Shown piece by piece: positions 49,870-61,627 of a stretch of 64,000 bases of DNA (positions are counted from its first letter, which is position 1; the number at the start of each line of letters is the position of its first letter). The stretch lies in assembly GCA_028023455.1 (NCBI GenBank), contig JAQFVV010000002.1, positions 32,247,725 through 32,311,724 on the forward strand, in the 5' to 3' direction. Both the position numbers and the translations under genes were made by a program. This DNA comes from Epiperipatus broadwayi (lineage: Eukaryota; Onychophora; Udeonychophora; Euonychophora; Peripatidae). A model generated the notes under the pieces. That model had not been told where the DNA came from, did no database searches, and saw only the letters and a program-made list of their open reading frames with translations.

Positions 49870-50800
49870 TTGGATACAGCTTATTGATTTGAACCACCAA
49901 AATACATCATTCACTGATCTAAGATCACATAGACCCTAATTATTGAATAAAAAAGAACTTGTAAGTTATATGGCTCGATTAAGAGTTTATGTGTACTTTA
50001 TAGAGTTAAATTTCATATTCATTTAGTATTCAGATTGCTAGACATTTTAGTAATTCTAAGTGTTTATCAGCAGTTTTGTCTGATATAGTTGGGTAGTGGC
50101 AAAATCCCTTTCACTGATCCAAGTATATATGGAAAATGAATACTAGTTAATTTATTTGAATCCTGAGAAGAATAAGTTTGTAGTTCATAATATGATATTA
50201 AATTTATGGTTAAGTTTTTATATTTAGAATTGTTTACTGGACTTTGATTTGAGTTATGTTGATTTTCACAGTTGTTGTATAGTCAGCATAACTTAATGTT
50301 TAAAGTTCTTTTTCCTTACTTTTGAGTTTATATTTTGTTTTAATTTGATGGTAAATATTCTGATTTGGTTAAGCTTGGAATTTATATTTTACTTTAGTTT
50401 ATCTTATTATCCTTTAATTCAATATCAGTTTATAGTTCTGGATATCATCTTCCATCATCATCATTATTCTCATCTGTCATCTCGATCTTTCTTTATTTCT
50501 TCATTCTTATTTCATCCTAATTCATTATCATAATTAATTCACCATTCACTAGCTCTTATTCCATTACCATCTTAATCAGTCATTAGCTCTTAGTCTATCA
50601 TTATCTTAACCCTTCAGTATTCTAACACATCTTTCTCTTCTCTTTGCTCTTAGACTCATTTCATTTTATTATTCAATTCTTATTTATCTTCATCATCCAG
50701 TTAATTATTTATATCTTAATTTATTTACTACTTAGTTTATAATTCCAATCTCATATTCTTTTCATAGACCGGATTAATTTTCTCGCACTTAATTCACAGT
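49870..50800 (+). repeat. Dispersed repeat copy 2 (TCATC-rich 3' half)
   Basis: Counterpart of 15960-16900: CATCATTCACTGATCT, TGGGTAGTGGCAAAATCCCT, TTGGTTAAGCTTGGAAT and a pyrimidine-rich end with CATCATCATCATTATTCTCA. It fills part of the space between the two duplication copies. Confidence 0.65.
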
Positions 50801-51177
50801 CTTTTAAATATCCACTAGCCACTATATTTTAATATTTTATTATGTGTGCATTGTACGTTTTGCCTAGAAATTTTATATGCATTTAATTTTTAAGTAATTC
50901 TTATATAGTCGGTTGACATAGTTTGCATTGTTGGTTCTGACATTGATTATGCGCGTTGTATTTTAAAATTCTTGTTGATGACTTAGTCAGTTAAAGTGAT
51001 GTTTATATCTTGTTATTAGTTAAGTATTTGTTAGCCTAATAGAGCAAGGCTTTGGTGAGTAATATTAGTATGCCTGATAATGTAGAGAAGGTCCTCCATC
51101 CTTATTTTACTGCTTCTCCATGACGTGATAGTGCTCATTCCCATTGAGAATTATTATATATTAGATATTGTATTTTA

Positions 51178-51300
51178 TAAACAAAGCAAAACTCTCCATA
51201 CAGTAGTGCCACCCTGTGCCAACCAGAGTAATCAATGAATGCCAGAAGGCTTGTGCATAAAATCCCTATCTAATGCCTACTCATCCATGTGATGCTTAAT
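51178..51300 (+). repeat. Single arm of the GAGGCAAAACTC/CAAAACTC family
   Basis: AACAAAGCAAAACTCTCCAT, CAGTAGTGCCACC, TCAATGAATGCCAGAAGG and TAAAATCCCTATCTAATGCC parallel the left arm of 41565-41820. No right arm is seen. Confidence 0.75.
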
Positions 51301-52229
51301 ATTGTATTTTAGTGATTATTATTACGTTTTGAAAGTGTTTAGATCCCAGTTTTATCATCCACAAACCAACCAACAATAATTTATTTTTAAGTATGTAGAT
51401 TATGCATATGGTTATAATTGGCAATTAACCGATACTAAGTTTAATATGTTCAGAGTTTTTCACCACTGGAATTGTAAGTCTTTTAAATTCCGATTTTACA
51501 ACATCTGGTTTAATTATTCTTATGTGGACAGAATTTATTGAAATATGTGGATAAATGACCTCTGTTGAGTGGCCCTTGCATCTAATTTAATTTAAAGTTA
51601 GCTTAGATTTACTTAAATGCATCACTAGCTGTAATCTTAGTAGTGTCGGTGTAATTAATGATAAATTTTAAAATATATGCTGAATATGCTAATCCCAGCT
51701 TAGCTTTTGCTTAGCTCATGGTATACAATATAAACCTGCTAGTGTATTCTGGTTGTTAAATAACACCACAGTATTATGAAATGTATCAATTAAACTTAAG
51801 GTTATGTCTGTTAAGCTCATATCATTATAATTAAACTAAAGAGATTTAGAATCTTTATCATTTAAGGAGATTATTTGGATAAAATTAAATATCAAGTAGC
51901 CTCTGCTTATTTTGTATTTATTTATTTATTTTTTGTTGTTTGTTAAAATAAACAGTTGAAAAAAAAGGTAAAGAGGAATAATCAGTAGTTTTAGTCAAAT
52001 AACGTTACAATTTCTGTAAGTCAAAATAAAGACTGTTAGTCAAAATGTTTAAAAGATAACAGTGCTATCTGGGCAATGTTTGTTCCAGTAAATTTTTGTA
52101 AATATTTTTTTTTTTTGTTGTCATTAATAAACCAAATTTATTATTATTATTTAAAAAGTTTAGTTTCTGTTTGTTTTTCTTTTATATGATATTGTCTTGA
52201 GTTCCAATGATTCACAAAAATTTCGTAGG

Positions 52230-52350
52230 TTCCCCTCTTTTCTTCCATAGCGTAAGCTTGTGGTTAAAACACCTGTAGAGGTCCCTAGTATCGCATTTTA
52301 TACGCATATTATCGAGGTTATAGCCTCAGTAAATATTACTAAAGTATACA
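52230..52350 (-). mobile_element. Second copy of the 142-bp insertion element
   Basis: CCCCTCTTTTCTTCC, TAAGCTTGTGGTTAAAAC, ACCTGTAGAGGTCCCTAGTA and TCGCATTTTATACGCAT are the reverse complement of the element at 54625-54766. The segment GTAAGCTTGTGGTTAAAA has a weak pol III A-box look. Ends are less defined than in the other copy. Confidence 0.7.
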
Positions 52351-53220
52351 AAATAAATTTTATACTGGTTTAAATTATATAAAGCCACGCTAATCTTTGT
52401 GATTCTCAGATTGAATCACAGTAACAGATAATCACATATTTACAGATATTTAATAGAATGTTCATTTTAAAATTGATTTTTAAGTTATTATTATATCTCC
52501 TTAGACTGAAGATTATACAATGTGAAATGAAGAATATTAGTGATTCAGAAGAGTATTTACCTTGTTTAAAGCTGCATATTTTCTTACATTATCTTGTATA
52601 GTTTAAAATTTAAAATCCGTCTCCATTTAATGTCATTAGTAGATTATCTGTGAGTATGTGGAAAGACATAAAAAGTACCCTTGTCCTTTTCCCGGCTTGA
52701 GTGATGTCTTGGGTAATAGGCCATAATTGGTTTAAATTTAGATTAACTAATCAAATTTTTAAATTAATATATTTTCTTTATTATGCTATGATTGAACATA
52801 AGATAGTTACCTTACGGTCGGCCAAGATATCACTCACTTGTTTATTAGTCCAAGCAATCATTTATTAGGCAACTTAAACTTTTATCTTGCACAAGAGTTT
52901 AGTTTAAAACCCCTGAGATTGTTTACGCTTGTTGCCTTGTTAATATAATTCAGTGAGATCCAACAAAGTATCGTGTTTTATTCAGAGTGTATGATCTGAT
53001 AGTAGGCCGATTTTAATAACTATTAAATAATGATTTAAATTGTCTTTTATATTATTTATGGTAAATTATTAATATGCCATAATAGTTATTTGCATTGGTA
53101 TTAGATTTGGTCTTTGTCGGATTGTATATCTCTGGATCATCATTCTTCCTTGATTTTATTGTAATCCCACTGAGCCAAGTCGTTAGGAGTCTCTAATAGA
53201 ATAGATTAGGATATTTAGTT

Positions 53221-53560
53221 TATCGTTATCATCAATGTTTTATTCTTTCATTTCATCTTTTCCATCTTCTTCATTTCATCATTTTTGTCCCTTATTTGTT
53301 CATTATCCTTGTCATCTCCATTTCATCTTTCCCGTCTTCATCTTTATCCTATCATCATTTCATTTCCATCTCCTTTTTTAATATCTCTAATAGTTTATCT
53401 TTCATCTCATTTCATCTTTCATCTTCTCTCTTTCATTATCTTCATCATCTTTTATCTCTTCTTTTTCATCTTCTCGTGTCATCATCTTTCTCTCCCTTCC
53501 TCATCTCATCTTTTCATTTTTTGTCGTCCCCATCCACCACCACCCTCCTCATCTTTTCAT
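53221..53560 (+). repeat. TTCATC-rich pyrimidine tract
   Basis: About 340 bp of almost pure C/T with recurrent CATCTTT and TCATC on the + strand. Two overlapping frames here (53285 and 53296) give Ser/Leu/Phe/His-rich strings and are not genes. It resembles the pyrimidine-rich ends of the repeats at 16560 and 50440. Confidence 0.75.
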
Positions 53561-53596
53561 TAAAGGTTACAATATACTGTACTTTATATATATATG

Positions 53597-55745
53597 TAAA
53601 CACCTACATTATTTAATGATAAGTGTGGAATGCTTTGTATACTACATTTCAATGAATAATTATTAAATTGCTTCTTATTTATAATTTTTAATAGATTTAA
53701 CATTTTTACATATCTTATTTATTTTCTTAGGTCCCTTTGAAAAACAGTGAATCAAAAGTTTATTGTAATTTGAAGAGAAAAAGAATTAAATAATATTAGT
53801 GTGAGCAATAATATATTTATTTATAATCTATAGTCATCCAAATTATAATCCTCTAGACTCTTCCTCTTCTTCTTCTTCCTTAGTTTTGCTTTCTTTATAC
53901 AGTATATAACATCAAACCTCCACTCTTTTACACTTTTAGCAAAATATATTTCTTAATTTGATAACAGTTTCGACTGTTCCCAGCAGTCTTCATCAGATCT
54001 TATTTCTCACTCCTTTAGGAAAATGGAGGAAGTAAAGGAGTGAGAAATAAGATCTGACGAAGACTGCTGGGAACAGTCGAAACTGTTATCAAATTAATAA
54101 ATATATTTTGCTAAAAGTGTAAAAGAGTAGAGGTTTGATGTCATCCAAATTACCTTGGTAACAAAAACAGTATATCATTCTATGGCAATATTTTTAGTAA
54201 TAGACTGAAATGAAGTGATTTAATTTAAAACAGATATTTATCATTGTTTATCTGTTGAAGACACTTGAATTCTAAGCTATCTTTTAAAGATTATACTAAA
54301 TGTAGAGTCATAGTTTTATTTTTCATTTAATATTATAATTTTAATTTGTTTAATAATCTTTGTAGAATATAAAAAAAAGGTGACAATGTATCACTTTAAT
54401 TAAAAAAAGTCTAGATACGGAAATAATACTTCCTTACTAATAAAAATAATGAAAACACTGCATGCAATGCAATCCACTTCATATATAACAGCTGATACTT
54501 TCTTAGAAAAGAATATTATTGACAAATTCTAGTTTTATCCAATAAATATTTACTGGGGGAGTGTATATAAGTGAATATTTCTTGAGCTGTCTGTGCTTAG
54601 ACTTGTATTACAATAAAGTTAAAATTATAAATTTATTTAAACGCACATTCATTACGTAAATAATATTCATTAAGGTTGTAGCCTCAATCACATGCGTATA
54701 AAATGCGATAGTAGGGACCTCTACAGGTCTTTAAACCACAAGCTTACTCTTGGAAGAAAAGAGGGGAAAGTTAAAAGGTTTTTTATAAAATCAAATTATC
54801 ACAATCATTCATGTGATTATATTCTATGATAGTACTTGCAATAAATTTTCCTGGCAATGAAAGACACCCTATTTTGTTGTTGTTATTCTTGACCTAAGTG
54901 ATAGTATTTTATCTACAATCTTCCAATCCAATTGTCTATCTAACTTACACCATGTGATATATTTTTATCTTGATAACGTCAGTTCTTTTTTGATTCATAA
55001 TCCACATATTCTAATTTTTCAATAGTAATCTTGCAATTTCAAATTTTTCTTCCCTGCTAAGAAGACATTGAAAACTAGATGTCAAAATCTTGGCTTATGG
55101 TGTACACCCACTATACTAGGAAATATCTTTGGCTTTTCTCAGTAAAATTGAGTGAGTGCTTTCGTACCAGAGATTCATTTTTCTGCACTATAGTTTTATT
55201 CTTTTGGAAGAAAAGTTTGATTGCCTTTTATGATGCAATTTGCAGTAATGATTAGCTGTTTGAACAATTAATTAACTGCAACCATCAACATTCTATATTG
55301 TTGCTAGATTGTTATAAATGTAAGAAACAAACAAAGAGAAGAACATGTAGCAAAGGCAGAATTAAGATAATAAACATAAATAAACTGTTCAGACATTTAA
55401 GAAAATTATTAGAAGAGAGAAATACTATAGATAGATAGAAATATAATCAGTAGATGAAAAAAATTGTTTTAGTTTTGATAAATCCATATTCACCAAGTGA
55501 GAGACCCCATAAAATGTATAATTTTTAAAAAAATAATATTTCATTATTTTTTTAGTATATCGTAAGACCAGATCATGTTTGAATAAATGTGCATTTATAT
55601 TTCATTGTATGAGAATTAAAATTTAATAGATTTGTAATAATTACAATTGTAATGAACTGATTTATTATTTACCTAATGTCTCGTAAAGGCTGTTTATTGT
55701 TTACTTAACTTTAATGTAATAATCACAATTTTTATTATTATTATA
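53597..55745 (+). repeat. Intronic segmental duplication, copy 2
   Basis: Starts TAAACACCTACATTATTTAA and ends TTTTTATTATTATTATA, 3 bp before exon 7. Homologous to 47842-49755. It carries an extra 142-bp element with target duplication and another extra block at about 55060-55150 (GATGTCAAAATCTTGGCTTA onward). Confidence 0.92.
54615..54776 (+). mobile_element. 142-bp insertion with 10-bp target duplication
   Basis: AAAGTTAAAA at 54615-54624 and 54767-54776 flanks a 142-bp element (54625-54766). The same place in duplication copy 1 (near 48870) reads AATAAAATTAAAGGG with no insert, an internal empty site. A related element lies reversed at 52230-52350. Short, non-coding, with a direct duplication of target, so a SINE or similar non-autonomous element is likely. 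Confidence 0.83.
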
Positions 55746-55748
55746 TAG

Positions 55749-55882
55749 GGAAGATTTTAATAATGGTAATCATTTTTCCGATGATATGAAAAATGTTCCT
55801 TCCACCTCATCATGTCCTGAGAGAATGCTGAGGTGGCCATTAGAAATTGACACTGAAGATCCACTAGATGCCATCATTAACA
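55749..55882 (+). CDS. BIRC6: BIRC6 exon 7: variable linker
   Basis: Completes Arg (AG+G) and reads EDFNNGNHFSDDMKNVPSTS, then SCPERMLRWPLEIDTEDPLD and AIIN. It is hydrophilic and likely flexible at first, then has a short amphipathic patch (LRWPLEI) that may match the KLQWEIV-like motif of vertebrate BIRC6. Acceptor ATTATATAG has a weak pyrimidine tract; donor ACA|GTAAGT is strong. Ends in phase 1. The 2 kb immediately upstream is one copy of an intronic duplication. Supported mainly by frame and phase continuity with exons 6 and 8, with modest sequence similarity. Confidence 0.86.
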
Positions 55883-58800
55883 GTAAGTAAAAAATGAACT
55901 TCCAATTTATTTTAAAATTATTTAGTATTATATACAAAACAATTGTTTTTATATTTGTGTGTCTTCATTGATGTGTATTGAAAATTAAGGCAGGAAATAA
56001 ACTCTAAACCACTGAAAGTTGCAAAGAACATTTTCATTAATTAATTTAATTGTAAGGTTTAGAATAATAATAGGCTGATGGAGTCAAAAAAATAAAAGTT
56101 TCTGGATCAAATATTATATTCCCTCTTGAGCAAACTAAACACTCGATTCGATAATGTGAGATATAAGTGAAAAGTAAAAATCGCCTTTGTGAAAAGCTTG
56201 GATTATGAAAAGGCCAAGAAGAAATACTTACAATGTAATATATTTCTTCTGTTTTTTTTTTTTTAAGATTTTGAACATATAATGCAAATCAACTAATTTT
56301 TGTTTCAACTTAAATTTTTTTTTTTTAATTAAGCAATTATGGACAAAGTTAATGAAGTGCAATTTTTAGTAGACAATAGTTAATGATCAGTTTTTAATTC
56401 AAAATTTTTTTTGTTCATAACGAATAATATTCAGATCATTACATCATTTCTAAAATTCTTTATCATTTATGAGTGTTAAATTGTAATTTTTAAAAATTCA
56501 GTTTGGATTACATTAGTTATCCAAGAGATAAATTCTTTTTCTCATTGTATCATCATGATCCAGTTTTTTTGATAACTTTTATGAAAATGTAGTTTTTCAA
56601 TTTAATATTTTTTCAGAGTTCTTTAATTATTTGATGTAAAAAGTCTGTAATGGCCACAGTATTTAATGAATACGTTATCAGTGAAAATTCTTGAACAAGA
56701 ATGATACTTATGGATGTGTAGTATATTAACTGAAGATTGGTTGACAGGGAAATTACCTAATGAATAAAGATATATTTTTGTTTCTGTTGAAATTATGCTG
56801 CTTTTTTTTTTTAAATACAGCATCTTAATACAATTTGTTTATTTTGTGAAATTTAAAATTACTCATTTGGTTAATCAGTTTGGTAATTGGATCTCATTCA
56901 TTTATTTAATTATGATTATACTATTTATTTTAATATGATATATAAATAAATTAGATAAATATAGTTCTGGACTTCATAATAACAGATATTTTTAAGGTGT
57001 ATTTACTGTTATTTGATCTTTAATAAAATATACATATGTTTGATAAATATGAAAGCAAGTATCCTTATTTATTAAATATTCACTTTGCACAGATATTCTA
57101 ATATTTAGATTTGTGTGAAGCTTACTTGCAATTATTTTATTATTATGTTTGTTCTTATGTTTTTTAATAATTATGTGTCTAGTTGAAATACATAATTTTT
57201 TTAAGAAATCATTAACTTTATTAGCTCTTACTACTTAAAGTTGTCATCTTATCGTTGTTCTATTTGATTGATTGGTTTCTGGAAAAAGATCAAGTTTGGG
57301 ATCAATGTGGGTCAAATTCCTACAGCAATAAAGTTAATAATGCTTAATTACTACTTTAACATAATAAAATTGGAATTTTTACTTTTATATATTAACAGTA
57401 ATACATATATGCTGTGTAAGAATATTACTATAATATTATATACATTACTATTTAGTGTAAGTAAAATTGTGGACTTAATAAACACAAGAATTAAAGTTTT
57501 ACATTGAAAAAATATTAATGAAATGAATTATGAATTTAAAAAACCAAGTTAGCATTTATTTTTCTTTCTTAAGTAATTCATTTAAAAAGAAAAGGCAATT
57601 AAATGTTAACTTGTTTTTGTTTTATTCCTATAATTTTGACATTGACAATTTCATCTTTAGGTTTAAAAACAATTACTTAGCAAAATATTGAATTTTTTTT
57701 TTTAAAAAAAAATTAATTTCTAGATAAGTAACTAGTAATGAAGAGTCGGCAATATTTTTTAGGATTTTCATTTTTGTAAATTAAAACCCACTTGAATTTT
57801 TTTTTATTTTTATGCATCATGCATAAAAAAAATGTTTTTTGAAATATTTATTTCATAGTAATTATTAAAATTTTGTTTTGGAATTTGATTTCTATACATA
57901 ATTAGAAGTTTATTTTATCTGTTAAAACTTTGTGGAATTTGTTTTTGCATTATGCTTGAATCATTACAATTTTAAATGTAGCTAATTTTTACTGCAAATT
58001 TAATGCTAACCACAGGTAGAGAATTGTATTTCAAATGGCAGATCATATCTATATTTTGCTCTCTTTTGTTAACGTATAATTTTAAATTTAAACTGTAAAT
58101 TTGATCCCACTCATCGTATATGTGATCTTTTTTTCTGGAACCAATCAATCAAAAGGGATGAAAACTTTCTGTAGTTACAAAATAAATACAAGATAATGAT
58201 TTTTAAGTATTTTCAAAAGAAAGTAAATGATAATAAACTTTGATAATTTATTTAGAAAATTGTTTGTTTTTTAACTGGATACATGTTAACACAATGATTG
58301 TAAATAAGTTTTCTATAGATCTAATGTTAAAATTTCTATACAAAGTGAAAATTTAATGAATGTGGATACTTGATGACATATTTGTTCAAATGTATATTGT
58401 ATATTTTACTAAAGATCAATTCTATTATTAAGAAGTCCATAACATATGTTTACCTAATTTATTTATTTATCATATCAAAAAATTAATATAATCTTAATTC
58501 AACATGAATGCTTTAAGTTTAAACGGTATTGATTTTAAAATATAACCGCACACAAAAAAAGCAGTATGATATAATTAATCATATACTTAATATGGTAATA
58601 TTGAAAATAGCTTTTGTATCTCTATATAATTCACAATTTATTTTTTTAAATTTGCACATTGTAAAATGTTTTTATTTTGTGTTTGTGGTTCAATGATACC
58701 TTTTATCTACAGTTGCTCATTTATGATCTCATATTGATTTCCCCTATAATTAGCTATTTTAACTAATTATGGTATAATTTTTTGATTTTTTTTTTTGCTT

Positions 58801-59770
58801 GTTTTGAATAAATTGAAGTGATGTATTTATTAGGAATTATTTTGATTACTGTATCAGATTTAATGTGTAGCCACTTGTCAAGAAAATCTATTTATATGAA
58901 AAAGTAATGCTGTTTTCTTTTTTAATTAAACTCATTGCTAGTTTTAATTTTGTGTGTATGTATTAATCACCCCCCCTCCCACACACACACTTTTTTTTTT
59001 AAATAAATGCATATGAATGTACATATTATTACTTATTGTAAGTCCATTTTTAGAAAAGTAAATCAAATGTTGCATAGCAAAAATTGTATTAGCGTATAAT
59101 GGCTATTATCTGGAATCAATGTTCTCATGTTCATAGAAGACTCCTGACATCTGTACCTATAATAAATTAAATCTCACAATAGAACATCACTCAAGATTAT
59201 TATATATATTTTCTATGGATTTGTCTATAAGCTGCCCATGAATATATATAAAATACTAAATTTCCGAATTTAATGCAGACTATCTTATGTCAAGAAAAAG
59301 TTAATAGAAGTTTATATCTACTAATTTCTAAAAATGAAAAATTGGTATTAAATCAAAAAAGTGAACTTATACATATTATATATAATATTATAACAATAAA
59401 AACTTTAAAGCTTTAATTGGATACAACTATTCCAGGACACTATTTTTTTTTAAATGATTATCAGTACTTCATAATTGTGAACAATACTTGAAATAGTTCT
59501 CCTTTTGATATTCATTTATGAAAATCTTAAGATATTTCAACAAATTAAAATTTATGAGACACTGATTACTCTAAACTATATTTATTTAAGTCTAGTGCTG
59601 AATGAGGAAAAAATATTATTAAACATTCTGGGTTGATAGTAATTATAATTTATCAAAGAGTTATCGATCATTGTTTATGTGAAAAAAAATATGCGCATGT
59701 AAATATTTAGTGCTAGAGATGATAATATGAAAATTTTATCAAAAATAATGAAATCCAATATGCTGTTACT

Positions 59771-60199
59771 TCATATAAATTACAACAACAACAACAAAAT
59801 CATATAAAACAGCTAATATAAATATATATTAATCATACTTAAAAAGCCTTTTTCGGCACATGGTTTAGTGCCCTTTTCAAATGTTAAAAATCTATTATAA
59901 CGTTACTACATATATAATACTATCTAGTGTTCCATAATAGAACAGTAACAAAAATAAAACATTAGTAAAATAAAATAAAACTTTCATATATATATATCCA
60001 ATGTAACTGCAAAAAATTGACTTTATAACATAATTATATACAAAACAAATACATATATTTTACAACTTTATATATCTTATATAATTTTCCATTCATTTCC
60101 AATTAACAACAGTGTGCCGAAAAAGGCTTTTTATATATGATTAATATATATTAATATTAGCTGTTTTATACGATTTATTTCTTGTTGTAATTTATATGA
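59771..60199. mobile_element. MITE-like element with about 88-bp inverted termini
   Basis: Left terminus TCATATAAATTACAACAACA to TTTTTCGGCACA (59771-59860); right terminus TGTGCCGAAAAAGGCTTTTT to GTTGTAATTTATATGA (60112-60199). The middle 250 bp is AT-rich and non-coding. ATATGAAAATTTTATC is found both before it (59725-59740) and at its right edge (60194-60209), possibly a target duplication. A fragment resembling its left flank (CAATATGCTGTTACTTCATA) is at 61437. Confidence 0.8.
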
Positions 60200-60434
60200 A
60201 AATTTTATCTCATTTTTTTTTCTTAAGGCACTCAGTACATAGTAGTATAATAAGTGCGTATATTTTTATTTAAAATATAATTTCTCTCAATAAGAAAATA
60301 TTGTTATGCACTCCATATTTTGATCGCCTTTATTTTAAGGTATTAATATTTTTATATTTTATAATTTCGTATATACATTCTCTAATCATTCTAGTAAGCT
60401 TATAAATAAATTAAACCGCTATTATATATGTATC

Positions 60435-61340
60435 GCTGAGAATATAATTTATTCAAGAGTGACTGTGAATACATTATTATTAATAATACAAAAGTTAGAT
60501 ACCCAAGAATCATTTATTAATAAATGTGCAACAATGCCCACATTTTTATATTAATGCCACAAAAGATAGCCATTTTTATTTGATCTCCATATTGTTATAT
60601 AGTAAATAAATCAAATATTGACAAGAAAAAAAACAGACTTCATATTAGTAGTAATTTTTATAATGTTAGTTTGATTAATCTATTTTGCAGTTTCAAGATA
60701 AAATTCTAATATTTTTTGTAAGTCTGTAAATAAATTGTGCCTATTAAATATATAATTGAGAATATAAATTTATTCACGGAGCAATTAAATCTGAATATAT
60801 TACTAAAATAATTCATGAGTCAGACTTCAAAAGAACTATTTTTTTCACAAACTGTTTACAAATAATACCTTCCTATCAATTCCAATCTGTTCATGAGACA
60901 AAAGATGGACATTTTTATCTGACTCAATTATTGATACTCAAGAATGCTAAAATATTATATTAATACCAATTTTTATAATATTAATCTGATTAAGAACAGC
61001 TTACAATTTCAAATAATAATCAAGATGAAAGAATCTAATATGGCTACTACATATAAAACAGAATATAAATTTATTCATGGAGCAATGAAGTCTGAGTCTC
61101 ATGCAATAATTTGCAAGTCAGATTTCAAAAGAATTAATTTTTTAATAAACTTTCAAGCAACACACACTTTCTCATATCTATGTTGATCTATTGGTTAGAC
61201 ATTGATGCGAGAAAGTGGAAGTTGTTGTCAGATTTGGCAAAAAATAATTCTTTGGGGTTCTGACTTGTAAATTGTTGTAGTAACAAATTCAGACTACTCT
61301 CATACGCTATATATCATTTGAATACATTCACCTTCAACGT
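60435..61340. repeat. Cluster of dispersed repeat units upstream of exon 8
   Basis: Units with GAGAATATAA(A)TTTATTCA, TTACTAAAATAATTCATGAG, TCAGACTTCAAAAGAA and AAAAGATGGACATTTTTAT at about 60435, 60745 and 61060. A reversed unit follows at 61195-61330 (TGACTTGTAAATTGTTGTAG). Same family as 1740-2545 and 63060-63320. Confidence 0.6.
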
Positions 61341-61627
61341 ATTATTAATATATTTTAAATAAATGTGTATTTGTCATTATTAGGTTTTATTATATATTTA
61401 ATACCCTACTAAAATCATTAAAAATGGAAATTAATGAAATCCATTATGCTGTTCTTTCATATATGTTATGAATGATTTTTTTTTATTATTTATTATAACT
61501 TAATACATTTTTTGAAAAAGAATTTTATTAGTTTTTAAATTATTATTTACAGTAATAATATTTTTTTCTGAATTATATTCTTCTTTCGTGTTAATCTTAA
61601 TTTAGTTTTTTTTTTTTCATTTTTTAG

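Larger units (their letters stand above)
43594..55748 (+). other. BIRC6: BIRC6 intron F (12.2 kb) with internal duplication
   Basis: Phase 2 intron. A relatively GC-rich unclassified segment lies at about 44588-45730, a GATG-rich minisatellite at 45811-45946, two copies of a roughly 2 kb duplication at 47842-49755 and 53597-55745, a dispersed repeat at 49870-50800, a single MITE arm at 51178-51300, a short SINE-like element at 52230-52350 and a pyrimidine tract at 53221-53560. From 46000 to 47800 there is only AT-rich sequence with A runs. Open frames inside the pyrimidine tract are Ser/Leu/His-rich artefacts. Confidence 0.88.
55883..61627 (+). other. BIRC6: BIRC6 intron G (5.7 kb)
   Basis: Phase 1 intron, GTAAGT to TTTTTAG. 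Strongly AT-rich and free of recognisable elements from 55900 to 59700. A 429-bp inverted-repeat element lies at 59771-60199 and several units of a dispersed repeat at about 60435-61340. The 3' end has a tandem acceptor (TAGCAG, 61625-61630). Small open frames near 57268 and 60944 look like chance. Confidence 0.88.

Noticed and set aside
53285-53616. Two overlapping open frames of 92 and 106 codons rich in Ser, Leu, Phe and His
   Set aside because: They are translations of a C/T-rich simple repeat in two frames at once. No start context, no family signature.
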